A DNA stretch of 64,000 bases from Ailurus styani (taxonomy: Eukaryota > Chordata > Mammalia > Carnivora > Ailuridae): assembly GCA_002007465.1 (NCBI GenBank), contig LNAC01000738.1, forward strand, positions 591,628 to 655,627, written 5' to 3'. The number at the start of each line of letters is the position of its first letter. Positions within the stretch are counted from its first letter, which is position 1. The notes below the pieces were generated by a model. It ran no database searches and was not told the DNA's origin. It saw only the letters and a program-made list of their open reading frames with translations. Shown one piece after another: positions 11,845-22,345 of the stretch. The position numbers and the translations under genes are program-made.

Positions 11845-12050
11845 GGGCGCCTGGGTGGCTCAGTGGGTTAAAGCCTCTGCTTTCGGCTCAGGTCATGATC
11901 TCAGGGTCCTGGGATCGAGGCCCGCATCGGGCTCCCTGCTCAGCGGGGAGCCTGCTTCCTCCTCTTTCTCTGCCTGCCTCTCTGCCTACTTGTGATCTGA
12001 TCTCTCTCTCTCTGTCAAATAAATAAATAAAATCTTTAAAAAAAAAAAAA
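11845..12050 (+). mobile_element. Young CAN-SINE with 16-bp TSD
   Basis: Young-subtype head and core, CTGCCTGCCTCTCTGCC middle, and AATAAATAAATAAAATC plus poly(A) tail. The perfect TSD AGAAAATCTACCAGTC lies at 11829-11844 and 12051-12066. Confidence 0.97.
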
Positions 12051-12066
12051 AGAAAATCTACCAGTC

Positions 12067-12812
12067 TATGGTGAAATTCAAGCCTCTACTTCTCCATGAA
12101 GCCCACACCAACTATCCCAGACCTCACAAATCTAACAGGAAAAACCACTCTGGCCACCTTCCAGGTCTGGAATGTGAAGTATCTATCTATGCTTCCCAAG
12201 ATGGGTCTGAGGTTGGATATCCAAAATCTACCTTTGTCTACTGAGAACTAAGCATGGGATCTACTGAAAAGGAGGTTGCTATAAATCTCTAACTATAGAA
12301 GACGGAATTCTAAACTGCAGGAATCCTCTCACTCCTCAGATTGACACTTTCTTACATGAAAATAATCTAGAGTCTGCATGACTCCAAAATCTTCTACTCT
12401 CTAGAACACTGACTATATCATTGAAAAACCATGGGAAGAATCACTGAAGTTTGCATACTGATGTATATGCTATTCTCAAACCCAGATGGCTAATCTAGCA
12501 ATGTCCAAGAAGAAATAAATCTTATACAAGTAAAATAAATCATAAACTCCCTGGGCATGAATAGTTCTCAGCTAAGAGCCTTCATAGGAGCATTCTATCA
12601 GAGCCTGTTTAGACCAAGTAAGGATTTCTAGATACCAAACATCAAAGGGAAAGATTGCTTTTCGGGCTCAAATGAAAAACAAACATGCAAAAATTAGTAC
12701 CTGAAATAGAATATGAATTCAGGAAGAGAAGACAAGGAATGGAGGCAACTAAGACACCAAAGTTCAAATTTAGCCTTGAACTGAACAAGGTCAAATAAAA
12801 GAAAATTAAGAG
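12067..12812. other. Single-copy sequence
   Basis: Nothing firmly recognised. Sequence just after 12067 has a faint L2-like look (CTCCATGAAGCCCACACC). Confidence 0.35.
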
Positions 12813-12831
12813 AAAAGGAAGAAAGGAGGCA

Positions 12832-12947
12832 GGGGCACCTGGCTGGTTCAGTTGGTAGAGCACGCAACTCTTGGTCTTGGGGTTGTGAGTTCAAGCCCCA
12901 TGTTGGGCACAGAGCTTACTTAAAAATTTATTTTAAAAGATTTTTTA
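12832..12947 (+). mobile_element. Short, old tRNA-Lys SINE with 15-bp TSD
   Basis: This copy lacks the CT-rich middle. It has a tRNA-like head with A-box region TGGCTGGTTCAGTTGGTAGA and B-box region GAGTTCAAGCC, then ATGTTGGGCACAGAGCTTAC and an A-rich tail. The TSD AAAAGGAAGAAAGGA flanks it at 12813-12827 and 12948-12962. The preserved boxes show the tRNA ancestry directly. Confidence 0.9.
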
Positions 12948-12962
12948 AAAAGGAAGAAAGGA

Positions 12963-14329
12963 AAATTAATATTTAATGAACAACTTCTAAGTACTAAGCC
13001 ACATCTTAGTTTGGCTTTTTTAGACAAAATAATCTGAAGAACTGATTATTGGTACTTTTGAGAGGTGCAGTTCTAGGGTAGGTAAAGTGAGGGAAAGTTT
13101 AAAAAGATAGAGAAGAATGGAAAGAAACGCAAGTTGATCCATTATCATGCTGGTCATGGTCTTACGATGAGCCAGGAATCAACCATACCTCTCTCTAGGG
13201 GAGTTTAGTTCATCCCTATGGGATTTCTCCAGATAGGATATATGGAAAGACTCATATACAGTGGGGGAAAGGGGGAGGATTAACTTGTATGTTCTCCCCA
13301 TCTCCTGATGCCCACTGATCAAAATACGTGCCTTAAAGAGTAAACTGTCCCACACTTGTGGGTGTCATCATCCCACATGCTCTGTTACAGGGTATCATTC
13401 GAGTTCCAAAGTAACAAAGGAAGTCAGAAACATGGAGCATGTATTTGTTCACATTCTCTCTGGTTGCTCAATGATAAACGGTCAGCCCCAGTCAGCTAAG
13501 CAGCATGGAGCTAAGTAGAGTCCTTGGCCACAAAACTGAAGGTCTGGGAGGCAACAGCATCTTAAGGAAATAGGAGAGTCCCATAAGGTCTATCTGGTAT
13601 TGGTTACCATGTTAGGGGAAGTAATTGTATATGGCAGGTACTATCATTGCTGCTTTATTCATGGTACATTTGGCTTCTAATTCAAAGAAAAAACCTGGTC
13701 ACAGTTCTAAAGCAACAAAAATCATCCTTAATTCAAGCCTGAAAACCTGAATTCTAAAGTTCTAATTCTCTTTCCTATTTCATTTCTATATCATCTTAGA
13801 TACAGAACTTGATGTTCTGCTTACATAAGATCACAATTCCCAAATTATGCATTATGTTATTTCACCTATTTATATAATACATACTCCAAAAATACTAATC
13901 TTCAGAGAGGATAAACTTATTGCACCAACTGTCACAGCTAATATATGGGAGAACCATATTTGAAACTTGTGCCAATCAGAGTCCAAGTTCTCTCTATTCT
14001 TTACCATTGATCACAACCACCAATGCTTCTCCTCTACTTGGCCCTGGCTCACTGATGAACCCCTGCAGCCACTGTCTGTTTCTTCTCTCTTAGGGTGATC
14101 ACATATTTGGGATATCCTCACAAAACATACTGTTTTATAAAGGATGCAATCGAGGCACAGTACAGTTAAGGACTTCCAAGAACATACACATCTAGTCAGG
14201 GAGAGCACTGAACCTAGGTTTAATTTACCCACTGATCCTCCAGGCCTGAGACTAGAATTCCAAAGATAATTCAAGTTATACAAAATGTATTAAATTTCAG
14301 GGTCAGGAAGAGGAAATACAAAGACCATC
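12963..14329. other. Single-copy sequence, nothing recognised
   Basis: No repeat or gene recognised in this 1.4-kb stretch. Confidence 0.4.
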
Positions 14330-14510
14330 TTAATTCAGCTTTAAAAATGCTGAAAGTTGCTAAGCAAGAAGATTTTAAAAGTTCTCACCACAAGAAAATG
14401 AAATATGTTAACTGGACTTATTGTGATTATTTCATAGCAAAACAAATATTGACCCATGTTGTACACCTGAAGCTAACATATTGTCTCAGTTTTAAAAAAA
14501 CTGGAAAAAT
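14330..14510 (+). mobile_element. L1 3' UTR fragment
   Basis: AAAGTTCTCACCACAAGAAA, ATTGTGATTATTTCATAGC and ATGTTGTACACCTGAAGCTA are the closing landmarks of old L1 3' UTRs, the same ones that end the long L1 at 63.4 kb. Confidence 0.8.
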
Positions 14511-15315
14511 GCAAATTTATAACACAAAGTTACATCTTTAAACCTCTAACGTTCACAGAGACATAAGTTCTGGAAGTGGAAATATTGTTTAAATGTTTGA
14601 AATTAAAATAAAAATGAATATCAATTTATCTATCACATGCTCATGGATTATTTCATTTGTTTGGTTTTATTTTTTTAATGTGGCATAATTTTAAAGGAAA
14701 AGAAAGTGCTCTTGCTACTTTAAAAAGAAAAAATCCTTATTAGCTCATTAATTGCTTGCAAATTGCACCTCCGGCATTTATTTCCTTGGTTTAAGACTTC
14801 AATTTCTGATGAAATGCAAATATCATAAGAAGGCTAAGAGTTTTAGCTGTTGTCTGATTTTTATACTTTAAGCTGCTATGAAGGTACAATCCCTTTGTTG
14901 AGAACAGGTATGGGATGCCAACTTGATGCAGAAGGAATAAGGGTTTCTTAATAGATGGCTGGGTCTTGAATAACAACTATCATCTGCTTCATACTTAGAG
15001 CCAGTGTGACACATGTCAGCATCAGAAGGAAACACGTCTTGACAAGACCTTATAATAATGAGGGGCTATTTACAAGATATGCTCCTTCCAAGCACTAAAA
15101 CCATAACTGCAATTGGCAGATGAGATACACCTGTCCACCCATCCTCCTCTAAGCAATCTCAATTGTAATGTCATTTCCCTACATCAAAGATCTGAAGAGC
15201 AGTGGCAAAAAAAAAATCTCCATCTGGCATTCTGCAACTTCTCAAACCTTGTAAAGACAGAGGCTCCAACAACTACATTTCTACCACTGCATCCATGTGA
15301 TGTACTTTTGGAATA
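14511..15315. other. Single-copy sequence, nothing recognised
   Basis: AT-rich with short open frames only. Confidence 0.4.
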
Positions 15316-15317
15316 TA

Positions 15318-15860
15318 GGTGAGGTTCGGTGGGGTGAGGTCCAAAGCCAACAGCCAAGAAAGAATTCTTGAGAAATCTCTGGTACAAAAGGGTGGTTTTC
15401 TTAAAGCCCAGGAACAGGACCGATAGGCAGAAAGAGGGGTTGCACCGGGGTTGTGAGGGGCGACTGATTATATACATGGAGTTGGGGGAGGTAAGGAAAA
15501 GGGAGGTTTTCAAAAGAACTTTCATATGCTAACGAAGACCTACAAGATACTGGAGGCCTTGCCATTGCCAAGTTCAGGTTGTTTTTCCTTCTAGTTATGC
15601 ATTAACATTAAGACAGTTGAGAGCTTCCTGGAGGAACATTATACTCTGCCTGCCTAAGGTATCTGTCAATGGGCTGCAGGTTATAAGGACATTTAATTTT
15701 ATCTACATTTCCCTCTGGAAGTTAGGTTATTGATAAGAATGTTTTTTTCTTGTAAATCACTTTGCGTTTGTAAACTGAGGGAAACTTGGGTCTTGCAGGA
15801 CTGTGATCTCTATAAATTAACCATTTGCTTTTCCCTTCCCTTAGCTTTACGGCAGCCAGG
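15318..15860. mobile_element. Probable carnivore ERV LTR-like segment
   Basis: GGGGTGAGGTCCAAAGCC, AAAGAATTCTTGAGAAATC, TTCATATGCTAACGAAGACC, GCATTAACATTAAGACAG and TTGGGTCTTGCAGGACTGTG occur in an order I associate with a carnivore gammaretrovirus-like LTR. I see no gag, pol or env and no clean TSD, and I cannot fix orientation or ends. It could instead be unclassified interspersed repeat. Confidence 0.4.
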
Positions 15861-15891
15861 AGTGCCTGAGGAATGTCACACAGATCCCACC

Positions 15892-15951
15892 TGAGAGAGA
15901 GAGAGCACGAGCGCGAGCGTGCGCGCGTGTGTGCGTGTGTGTGTTGGGGGG
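15892..15951. repeat. (GA)n to (CG/TG)n simple repeat with G-run
   Basis: A GA run passes into CG-containing sequence and then 26 bp of strict purine-pyrimidine alternation (15919-15944), followed by a run of six G. CpG survives in the alternating part. Confidence 0.9.
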
Positions 15952-18569
15952 ATGTGGGGTGTCAGCCAGCTTGTGCTCTGTCCTCAGCTTGCCTTCTGCT
16001 CCCTCATCACATGGTTCCGCTAAACACTGCGCAGACCTGTGCACATGCTGGAAATGTGGATGTGTGCTCTGCAAGCCACCTCTCCTGATGGGGGGGTGCA
16101 GCATGTCTGCCACCCACTCTCTCTTACACTACTGTGAGTCTCTTTCCAAGCTGTTCTTGGCTTTTTAATTTGAGGAGTACTGAACTCTGAGAACAATGAG
16201 AAAAAAAATCTCCCCCAATGCTCAGAAGTCATAAAATCTGTCATACTCTCTGAGCTGTATTATTGAAACCATCTTTTCTTTCCATTGCCTCGGCTGTATT
16301 CCGGAGACAAATTTTCTGGCCATGTGCTGGTTGTGAAGGCCACAGTACTGGAAATGAACAGCGGGAATTTTGGTTGACACAAGAAAAGGCAAATGCATCG
16401 GCTATGGACAGCACAGCTTATATCCCCAAATTCAGTTGATCACATTTTTCAGCCTTCTCTCCATTGGGTCATGTCCCTTTAGGTAATTTCTTACTCATTT
16501 TGGGCAAATGCTCCTTTCATGGGAATCTGGGGTTGAATATATGTTTGCAAACTCAACAAGTTTGTTTGGATTTTGTCTGTTAATTTCTGAGGCAGGTGAT
16601 GTTGAAAATGTCACTATCAGGATGAGAGCAGTGTGATATAACTATCTGGATACAGAGAGAAGCTCTCTTCAACCTCAAATGTCCCATTTATGAAATGAAC
16701 TTTGAAGCTCTCCCAACTTCAATATATAATCCTATAAAGAGAGAATAAGGAGGGATTGGATGCTCATGCTGGTAAGGTATAATGAAACATAGGATAATAC
16801 AAGAGTTAAAAGCAAGATTTAATGTTGAAGTAGTGTTTAGAGAATACATTAAAATGATATTAAAATTTTAACTTCTGAGGCTATTATTTGAAAGCTATAA
16901 ATCTGTTTTAAAGATAAGTAGGAACAAAGAATTTATCTCTTTACAAAGGGTCTTTTGTAACATAAATTATGAAATCCATAGAGATAACTCAATTGTAACA
17001 CTGAATAAATTAAAATGCATTATACATTATATAAAAACTGTATTACACTGTGAAATACATGTAATGTAATTAAGTCATAAACAAATGAACTAAACATTTT
17101 TGTCTAATGTATCTGTGACATTAATTTAAAATAAAACCTAGATTGTTGTTATAAAGCTTTACAGAATCAGTAACTTTAATCCTAACGTTCATGATTAGGT
17201 AATTTGAAAAGATGCCTTCGTGTCTTTCCTGGGAAATGAACAGAATGCATTTTTAAGGAATATTTCTCAGCCCAGTCAGTGAGTCTATACCATGCTGTCT
17301 TGAGTGCAAACCTCAGCTGGAACTTTGTCTGTAGAGCCATGAGAAAGGCCCCATAATAGAAATAAATGTAAGACAACTAAGAGTAGTGTTTTCACCCTCC
17401 CCTGGGACCGGCTGTCTCATCACAACCAGAATCTTGTCCCTTCCAAACCTTGTCAAGCTCTTCAATTACTTGAATTTCAAAAGCATCCATAAAAAGGAAC
17501 AAAGATTTGAAAATAAAAGGGGAAAGAGAACCAAGGAGTACATCATTAGTCTGTCTTCACAAAGAGTGCCAACAATAAGAAAAATCAGTACAAGCTAGCA
17601 CCCAGAATCTTTCTAGGAATTAATAGATAACTTGAATTGCTATTCAAAGAAAAATATTCATTTCTCATGCCTTACTTAAACTATTTGATCTTATTTTTAA
17701 GAATGAAAGCTAGCATTCAGATTACTGAACAAATGCTAAGCAGTATTTTAAACTGTTGATAGTACTTGACTGAGGCAGAAGTCAAAAACTTTAGGGTCAA
17801 ATAGAAGGGAAAGAATACTAGTATCAGGATCCAAGTCCAAGTTACTGCAGTTCTGTGATACTAACTCCTATTGTGATGTAGATTTAGGTGTGAATACTGA
17901 GAGTATTTTGTTTTTATATAAAGACCAATTTTATCGGGCTTAAAATTTCAGTTTGAAATATCTTTAAAACCATCCAATAGGACTACAGACCCAATGCCTG
18001 AATTCTCTTTAGAAGTCAGTGAGTTCTAAACACAGAAGGGAGGAGATGCGGAAGAAATAGTCTTCTCAACTTCTTTCCGTGTGCCCAAGAAGATATATTC
18101 AACAAACACAAAATGGAGAAGGATTCTGCTCTATGTGCTCTCCCAGACTTTAACCATGAAGGCAAAGATACTTTTTTGGTAGGAAGCAGCCAAAATACTT
18201 GGAAATGAATGCACTTATCTTTAATACTCTGGAGCAATCTCGTACAGTTCAGGGCGATAAGTAAAATAGTTATTAAGTACCTACCAAATGTTAAGCATTC
18301 TGGTGTAGTTAGGTAGCAAAGACAATCATCACTTGACCAAGTAAACACCTTGTGAGCAGCAAATCATACTATCATGAATTGAGCACCAGTAACCCTTGAA
18401 TTCACATCTTCAGCGTTGGCCTCACCTCATTAAGCCTCAGATTCATTTATCTGCTTTCTTAGCATCTTCACTTCAAAGCCTGACAAGGATTCAAAGCTAA
18501 CACAGATAAAACACAACTCTTAGTTCTCCCATCCAATTATTTTCCTCCAACATTTTCCTCCATTATTTT
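15952..18569. other. Repeat-poor single-copy stretch
   Basis: No interspersed repeat was recognised in about 2.6 kb. The part at about 16256-16700 is even in composition and keeps occasional CpG, so it could be constrained non-coding DNA. This is a weak inference without alignment. Confidence 0.35.
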
Positions 18570-19310
18570 CCCTCCAAAATGGAACATTTGGCTAAGCATA
18601 AAATCAAGACCTCATTCTTGATTGTTCTTGTATCTCACCCCCCATATCCAATGCATCAGCAAGGTCTCTTGGCCTTCACCCAGAATCCATCAGGGCTTCA
18701 CCACCACCACTGTCAACACCACAGTAGAGGTCACATTTATTTTTTCCCACCTGGACATCTACAATAACCTTCATTTGGTTTCCCTGCTACTTTTCCTGTT
18801 CACTCTAATCCACCCCCCACTAGAAGCAGCCCAACCCTGTACAAAGACTGATGAATCCTAGGACTATATTTTGTTTGCCATTTTCCTCCCTTTCTGACCT
18901 TGCCTAGTGCTAACCTCCCCCTCGTTCGCTATATTCATTCCACACTGGCATGAAAGGTTCCTTGAACATGACAAAATAATTCTGATACCCTTTGATCCTG
19001 TGGGTTATTCTGCTTTGGAGAGCCTTCCTTTCATCGAAAGATGACTGCCTCTTTCTCATTCAGGTCTCAATTCAAGTATCACTTCCTCAAAGAGGCCTTC
19101 TCTGACTATCCCACCTGACAAACCCACCCCTACCCAAGCCACGACCGATCATGTTACTCTGTTGTAGTACCTCCACAGCACTTAATAGCATCTGAAATTA
19201 CCTTTCATGTATTTTCTTGTATTGTTTGCCTCTATTGCTCCCTTCCCCAACCCTTAAGAACTTATCTATGTGTCTGCTATGTCTCCATGACCAAGAATAT
19301 GGCTGCCGCC
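18570..19310 (+). mobile_element. L2 element, copy 1
   Basis: CATCAGCAAGGTCTCTTGGC, ATCTACAATAACCTTCATTT and GGTTTCCCTGCTAC are from the L2 ORF2 3' region. They are followed by CACTTCCTCAAAGAGGCCTT, CACAGCACTTAATAGCATCT and ATTTTCTTGTATTGTTTGCC from the 3' end. The order is colinear; possibly two fragments. Confidence 0.75.
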
Positions 19311-19329
19311 TGCCACGTATTCATCTTTG

Positions 19330-19371
19330 AGGAAGGAAGGAAGGAAGGAAGGAAGGGAGGGAGGAAAAAAA
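19330..19371. repeat. (GGAA)n microsatellite
   Basis: GGAA units pass into GGGA and then poly(A). Confidence 0.95.
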
Positions 19372-19559
19372 TACTGAGATGCACCAGACACACCAAGCCT
19401 GCACTCTGAGTATACAAATAGCTTAAATGAAAAGACATCTTTTTTTTGACCCTCAACCCAGCTCAATGTAAAAGAACTACAGCTACAAAGACAATGAATT
19501 TCAGACTCTGAGATTAAACTGAACCTAAAAATACAGTCCCAGTGTCAGTCCATGTCAGA

Positions 19560-20320
19560 AACTCCTCCTTCGCTTACAGTCAGGAAACTTACTCTCCCCC
19601 AAATCCTTCCTCCACACTGCCACCAGTATGATTTTTCTGAAACATAAATCTAAGCATGTCACTCTCCTGCCTCTAATACTTTGATGCCACCCCCTCCCCT
19701 AGTGACTTCAAATGGAATTTAAACTCCTGGCATAGAAGACTTTCATGATCTGATCTAAGACTTTCTCTCCACAGTCATCATTGGCCACGCCCCTTCAAAT
19801 CTCCCCTCCAGCTCCTATTCTCTGTACTACAAACACACAAAAATGCATGCTGTTACCAAAGATCTTCCCACCGCGTGGCTCTGAGGCATTTGCACACACT
19901 GGTCTCTCCACTTGGGGAAATGCCCTTTATTTCTTTTTTTTCTGATGAAGCCCCATTCATCCTTCAAGACTCAGATTAAGAATTACATCCTTGGTTAAAC
20001 CTTCCCAAATTCTCTCTTCCTCTCCCAACTCAACCAGATTTAACTATTCACTTCTTTTCCCCTTCTCATATGTGCCATATGAGCTTTTCAACGATTGTTC
20101 AGATATTTGCAGAAAGCTAGGACATGCTCTTAAACTCTTCTCTCCTCTGGTTACTTCAACCCTTCCTTACATAACTGACAACTGACTTCAGACCGATCTT
20201 ACTACTAGTCTGTGAGCAGGTTTTACTTTCTTATCAATTCCCTTAACGTCATATCCAAGGCCAACCACTGTACCTTATACATGGTCTGAACAGTAACTGA
20301 CTGAATAAAAGCTCCGTGTG
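19560..20320 (+). mobile_element. L2 element, copy 2
   Basis: CACACTGCCACCAGTATG, TAAGCATGTCACTCTCCTGC, ACTTTCATGATCTGATCTAA and TGAGGCATTTGCACAC run in L2 order, then TCCTTCAAGACTCAGATTAA and a degenerate 3' end. It repeats the same part of L2 as copy 1, so it is a second insertion. Confidence 0.75.
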
Positions 20321-21561
20321 GGCTTATGCAGTGCCTATCATATGACTCCGTATCCACCACTTCTCTGACTCTGTAGACCCTCAAATCAGTATTAATTGAG
20401 TCAATGAACAAGAGTGACTGAATGGGTGTGATGAATTAGATAAATGAATAGATGAAAAGTACAGTGAAATAATTATCTCCCTTCCTCCAGATAGTACAAT
20501 GTACTCCAAATAATGTGCCCTTGTGTTATATTTTATTTGGACCATCCACATATTACAGAAGACTGGAGATTTATATTAAGTTTACAATGACCTGAAATCA
20601 TATTTGGGCTGTTAGAGTACTGATCCAAATTTCATGGTTTAACATTTCCACCTAGTAAGCCTGGTCTCATTAGATTCACCCCATCACTGCAGATCTCGAT
20701 CTTTTTAACGCTTTCATCATTAATATTTTGTGCCAGCCACATAAGGGATGCACATGTACTTACCTTGGCCTTAATATACACTTGGGAAAGGAGAGGCTGC
20801 ACCTAATTTAGACCCCAGTGTCCTCTTACAAATGTTTATTCACCCCTTTTAGGTATAAAGTTCATTCTATTTGATAGAAATGGGGTGAAAATTGGCATAG
20901 GGCTGCAGTGCAGCTTTTTATTTCATTTATTAACATAACAATATCCACTGCAAGCTATGGCTCTATTATAGACTTGGTATTTTCTTAGTGCCTTATTTTT
21001 TTTCCAGGAAAATATAACCTTTTGTTAAATCAAAAATATAAATATCACCTGCTCAAAAATCTGTAACATTTATAAAATTAGTTTTAGCCTCTAAGATATT
21101 CAAGACTTTTTATAGAAATTCAACCACTTAGGCCTATGTTGTTCTTACAGGTTTTTAAAATTTTCACTAACTACATCATTTTTAATGTCTTTATGATTTG
21201 AAAAAAATTACATTCTTCCAGAAAAAAAAAGAACAGACCCTTCATGTATCCAAAATATCTTGCCAGCCATTATCAACTTTGCCCCCAATCCATGTCAACT
21301 GGAGTTCTCGCTTTGTTAGCTGGTGCAAAGGGGTACGCTAGAACTGGCATATAACCAGGTCTAGGAAGTTTGAGTTAGCATATCTTCCCAATTCTACATG
21401 CAGTGACATCATGTGGATGGCCTGAAAATGGCTTCCTTGGGAGTATTTACCCCACGAAAATTGGCAGAGGTTACAATGATAAACAGGTACTGATACACAC
21501 ACTGCTGTGCTTTTGCTATCCCTGACTGCTAAGCGCCCCAAGAAAATATTCCTTGCCATTG
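20321..21561. other. Single-copy AT-rich sequence
   Basis: No repeat family recognised. A poly(T) run of about 20 begins at about 21562 and is not attached to any retroelement I can identify. Confidence 0.4.
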
Positions 21562-21649
21562 TTTTTTTTTTTTTTTTTTTGCCTCGGTATCTTCTATTTA
21601 TTCTTTCTTCCTTATCTGTTAAAATGAAAATAAGAGTGAAAGTTGGTTG

Positions 21650-21800
21650 ACAACATTTGTAGAAAATAGAACCCAACAGAGCTTGCCCTCTGCTGGAAAG
21701 GGAATCAATCCACTCAGTAGCCTGCATAATCCTGTTCACATTTTGATGCTTAAAATTGGAGGGAAAAAATCAAAACAGAAATATTCTGAAAGGAAGTGTT
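21650..21800 (+). repeat. Local direct duplication, copy 1
   Basis: Contains AGAGCTTGCCCT, GGAATCAATC, ATAATCCTGTTCACATT and GATGCTTAAAAT in the same order as copy 2 about 540 bp downstream. Not a family I recognise. Confidence 0.75.
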
Positions 21801-22191
21801 TATGAGCAGAAGAGTACGAGGGAGGTCCTGCTGGAGAAATAAAAACCAGTAGGGACCCAGACAACAGTGGCAACTTTAAGATGAGAAGGACATCATGGAA
21901 GAAGAGGGCTTTGAAGGAAGCATGAAGAAGCACCAAAAGCAACTGTTAATTCCTTGCACTTTAACTTTAGGGGAGACCTAAAGATCAATCAAGAGAAACC
22001 CAGCATCCATGTGCTACCACACATCAACTTCAATCATTTCACCAATTCCACATGCATTTCCAAGGAATTAATTTTTTCAGGTATCCCAAGTATCATGTGA
22101 TTTTCATGCATTCAGGCCTTTTCCAATTTCTAAATTTCAATTTCCACCTTGTACTTAAATGCACAATTACCAAGTGTGACCGTGTATCCTA

Positions 22192-22345
22192 CAAGACATC
22201 TTTAGAAAGTAGAACCCCACAGAGCTTGCCCTGAATCAATCTGAATGGTGAAAGAGAATCAATCTCCAACCTCCTCAATAGTTTATATAATCCTGTTCAC
22301 ATTCCATTGCTTAAAATGGAAAAATATTTTGAAAGGAAAACACCT
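22192..22345 (+). repeat. Local direct duplication, copy 2
   Basis: AGAGCTTGCCCT, GAGAATCAATCTCC, ATAATCCTGTTCACATT and TTGCTTAAAAT repeat copy 1 with substitutions and small indels. An old tandem segmental duplication is likely. Confidence 0.75.

Noticed and set aside
12832..12910. tRNA-like A and B boxes
   Set aside because: They belong to the head of a tRNA-Lys-derived SINE with tail and TSD. There is no acceptor-stem complementarity expected of a tRNA gene.
21562..21582. Poly(T) as the tail of an antisense processed pseudogene
   Set aside because: Sequence to its right contains no recognisable coding frame, and no TSD was found.
21338..21739. 133-codon minus-strand frame, longest in the window
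   Set aside because: It runs through a poly(T)/poly(A) tract giving a lysine run and through one copy of the local duplication. Chance frame.
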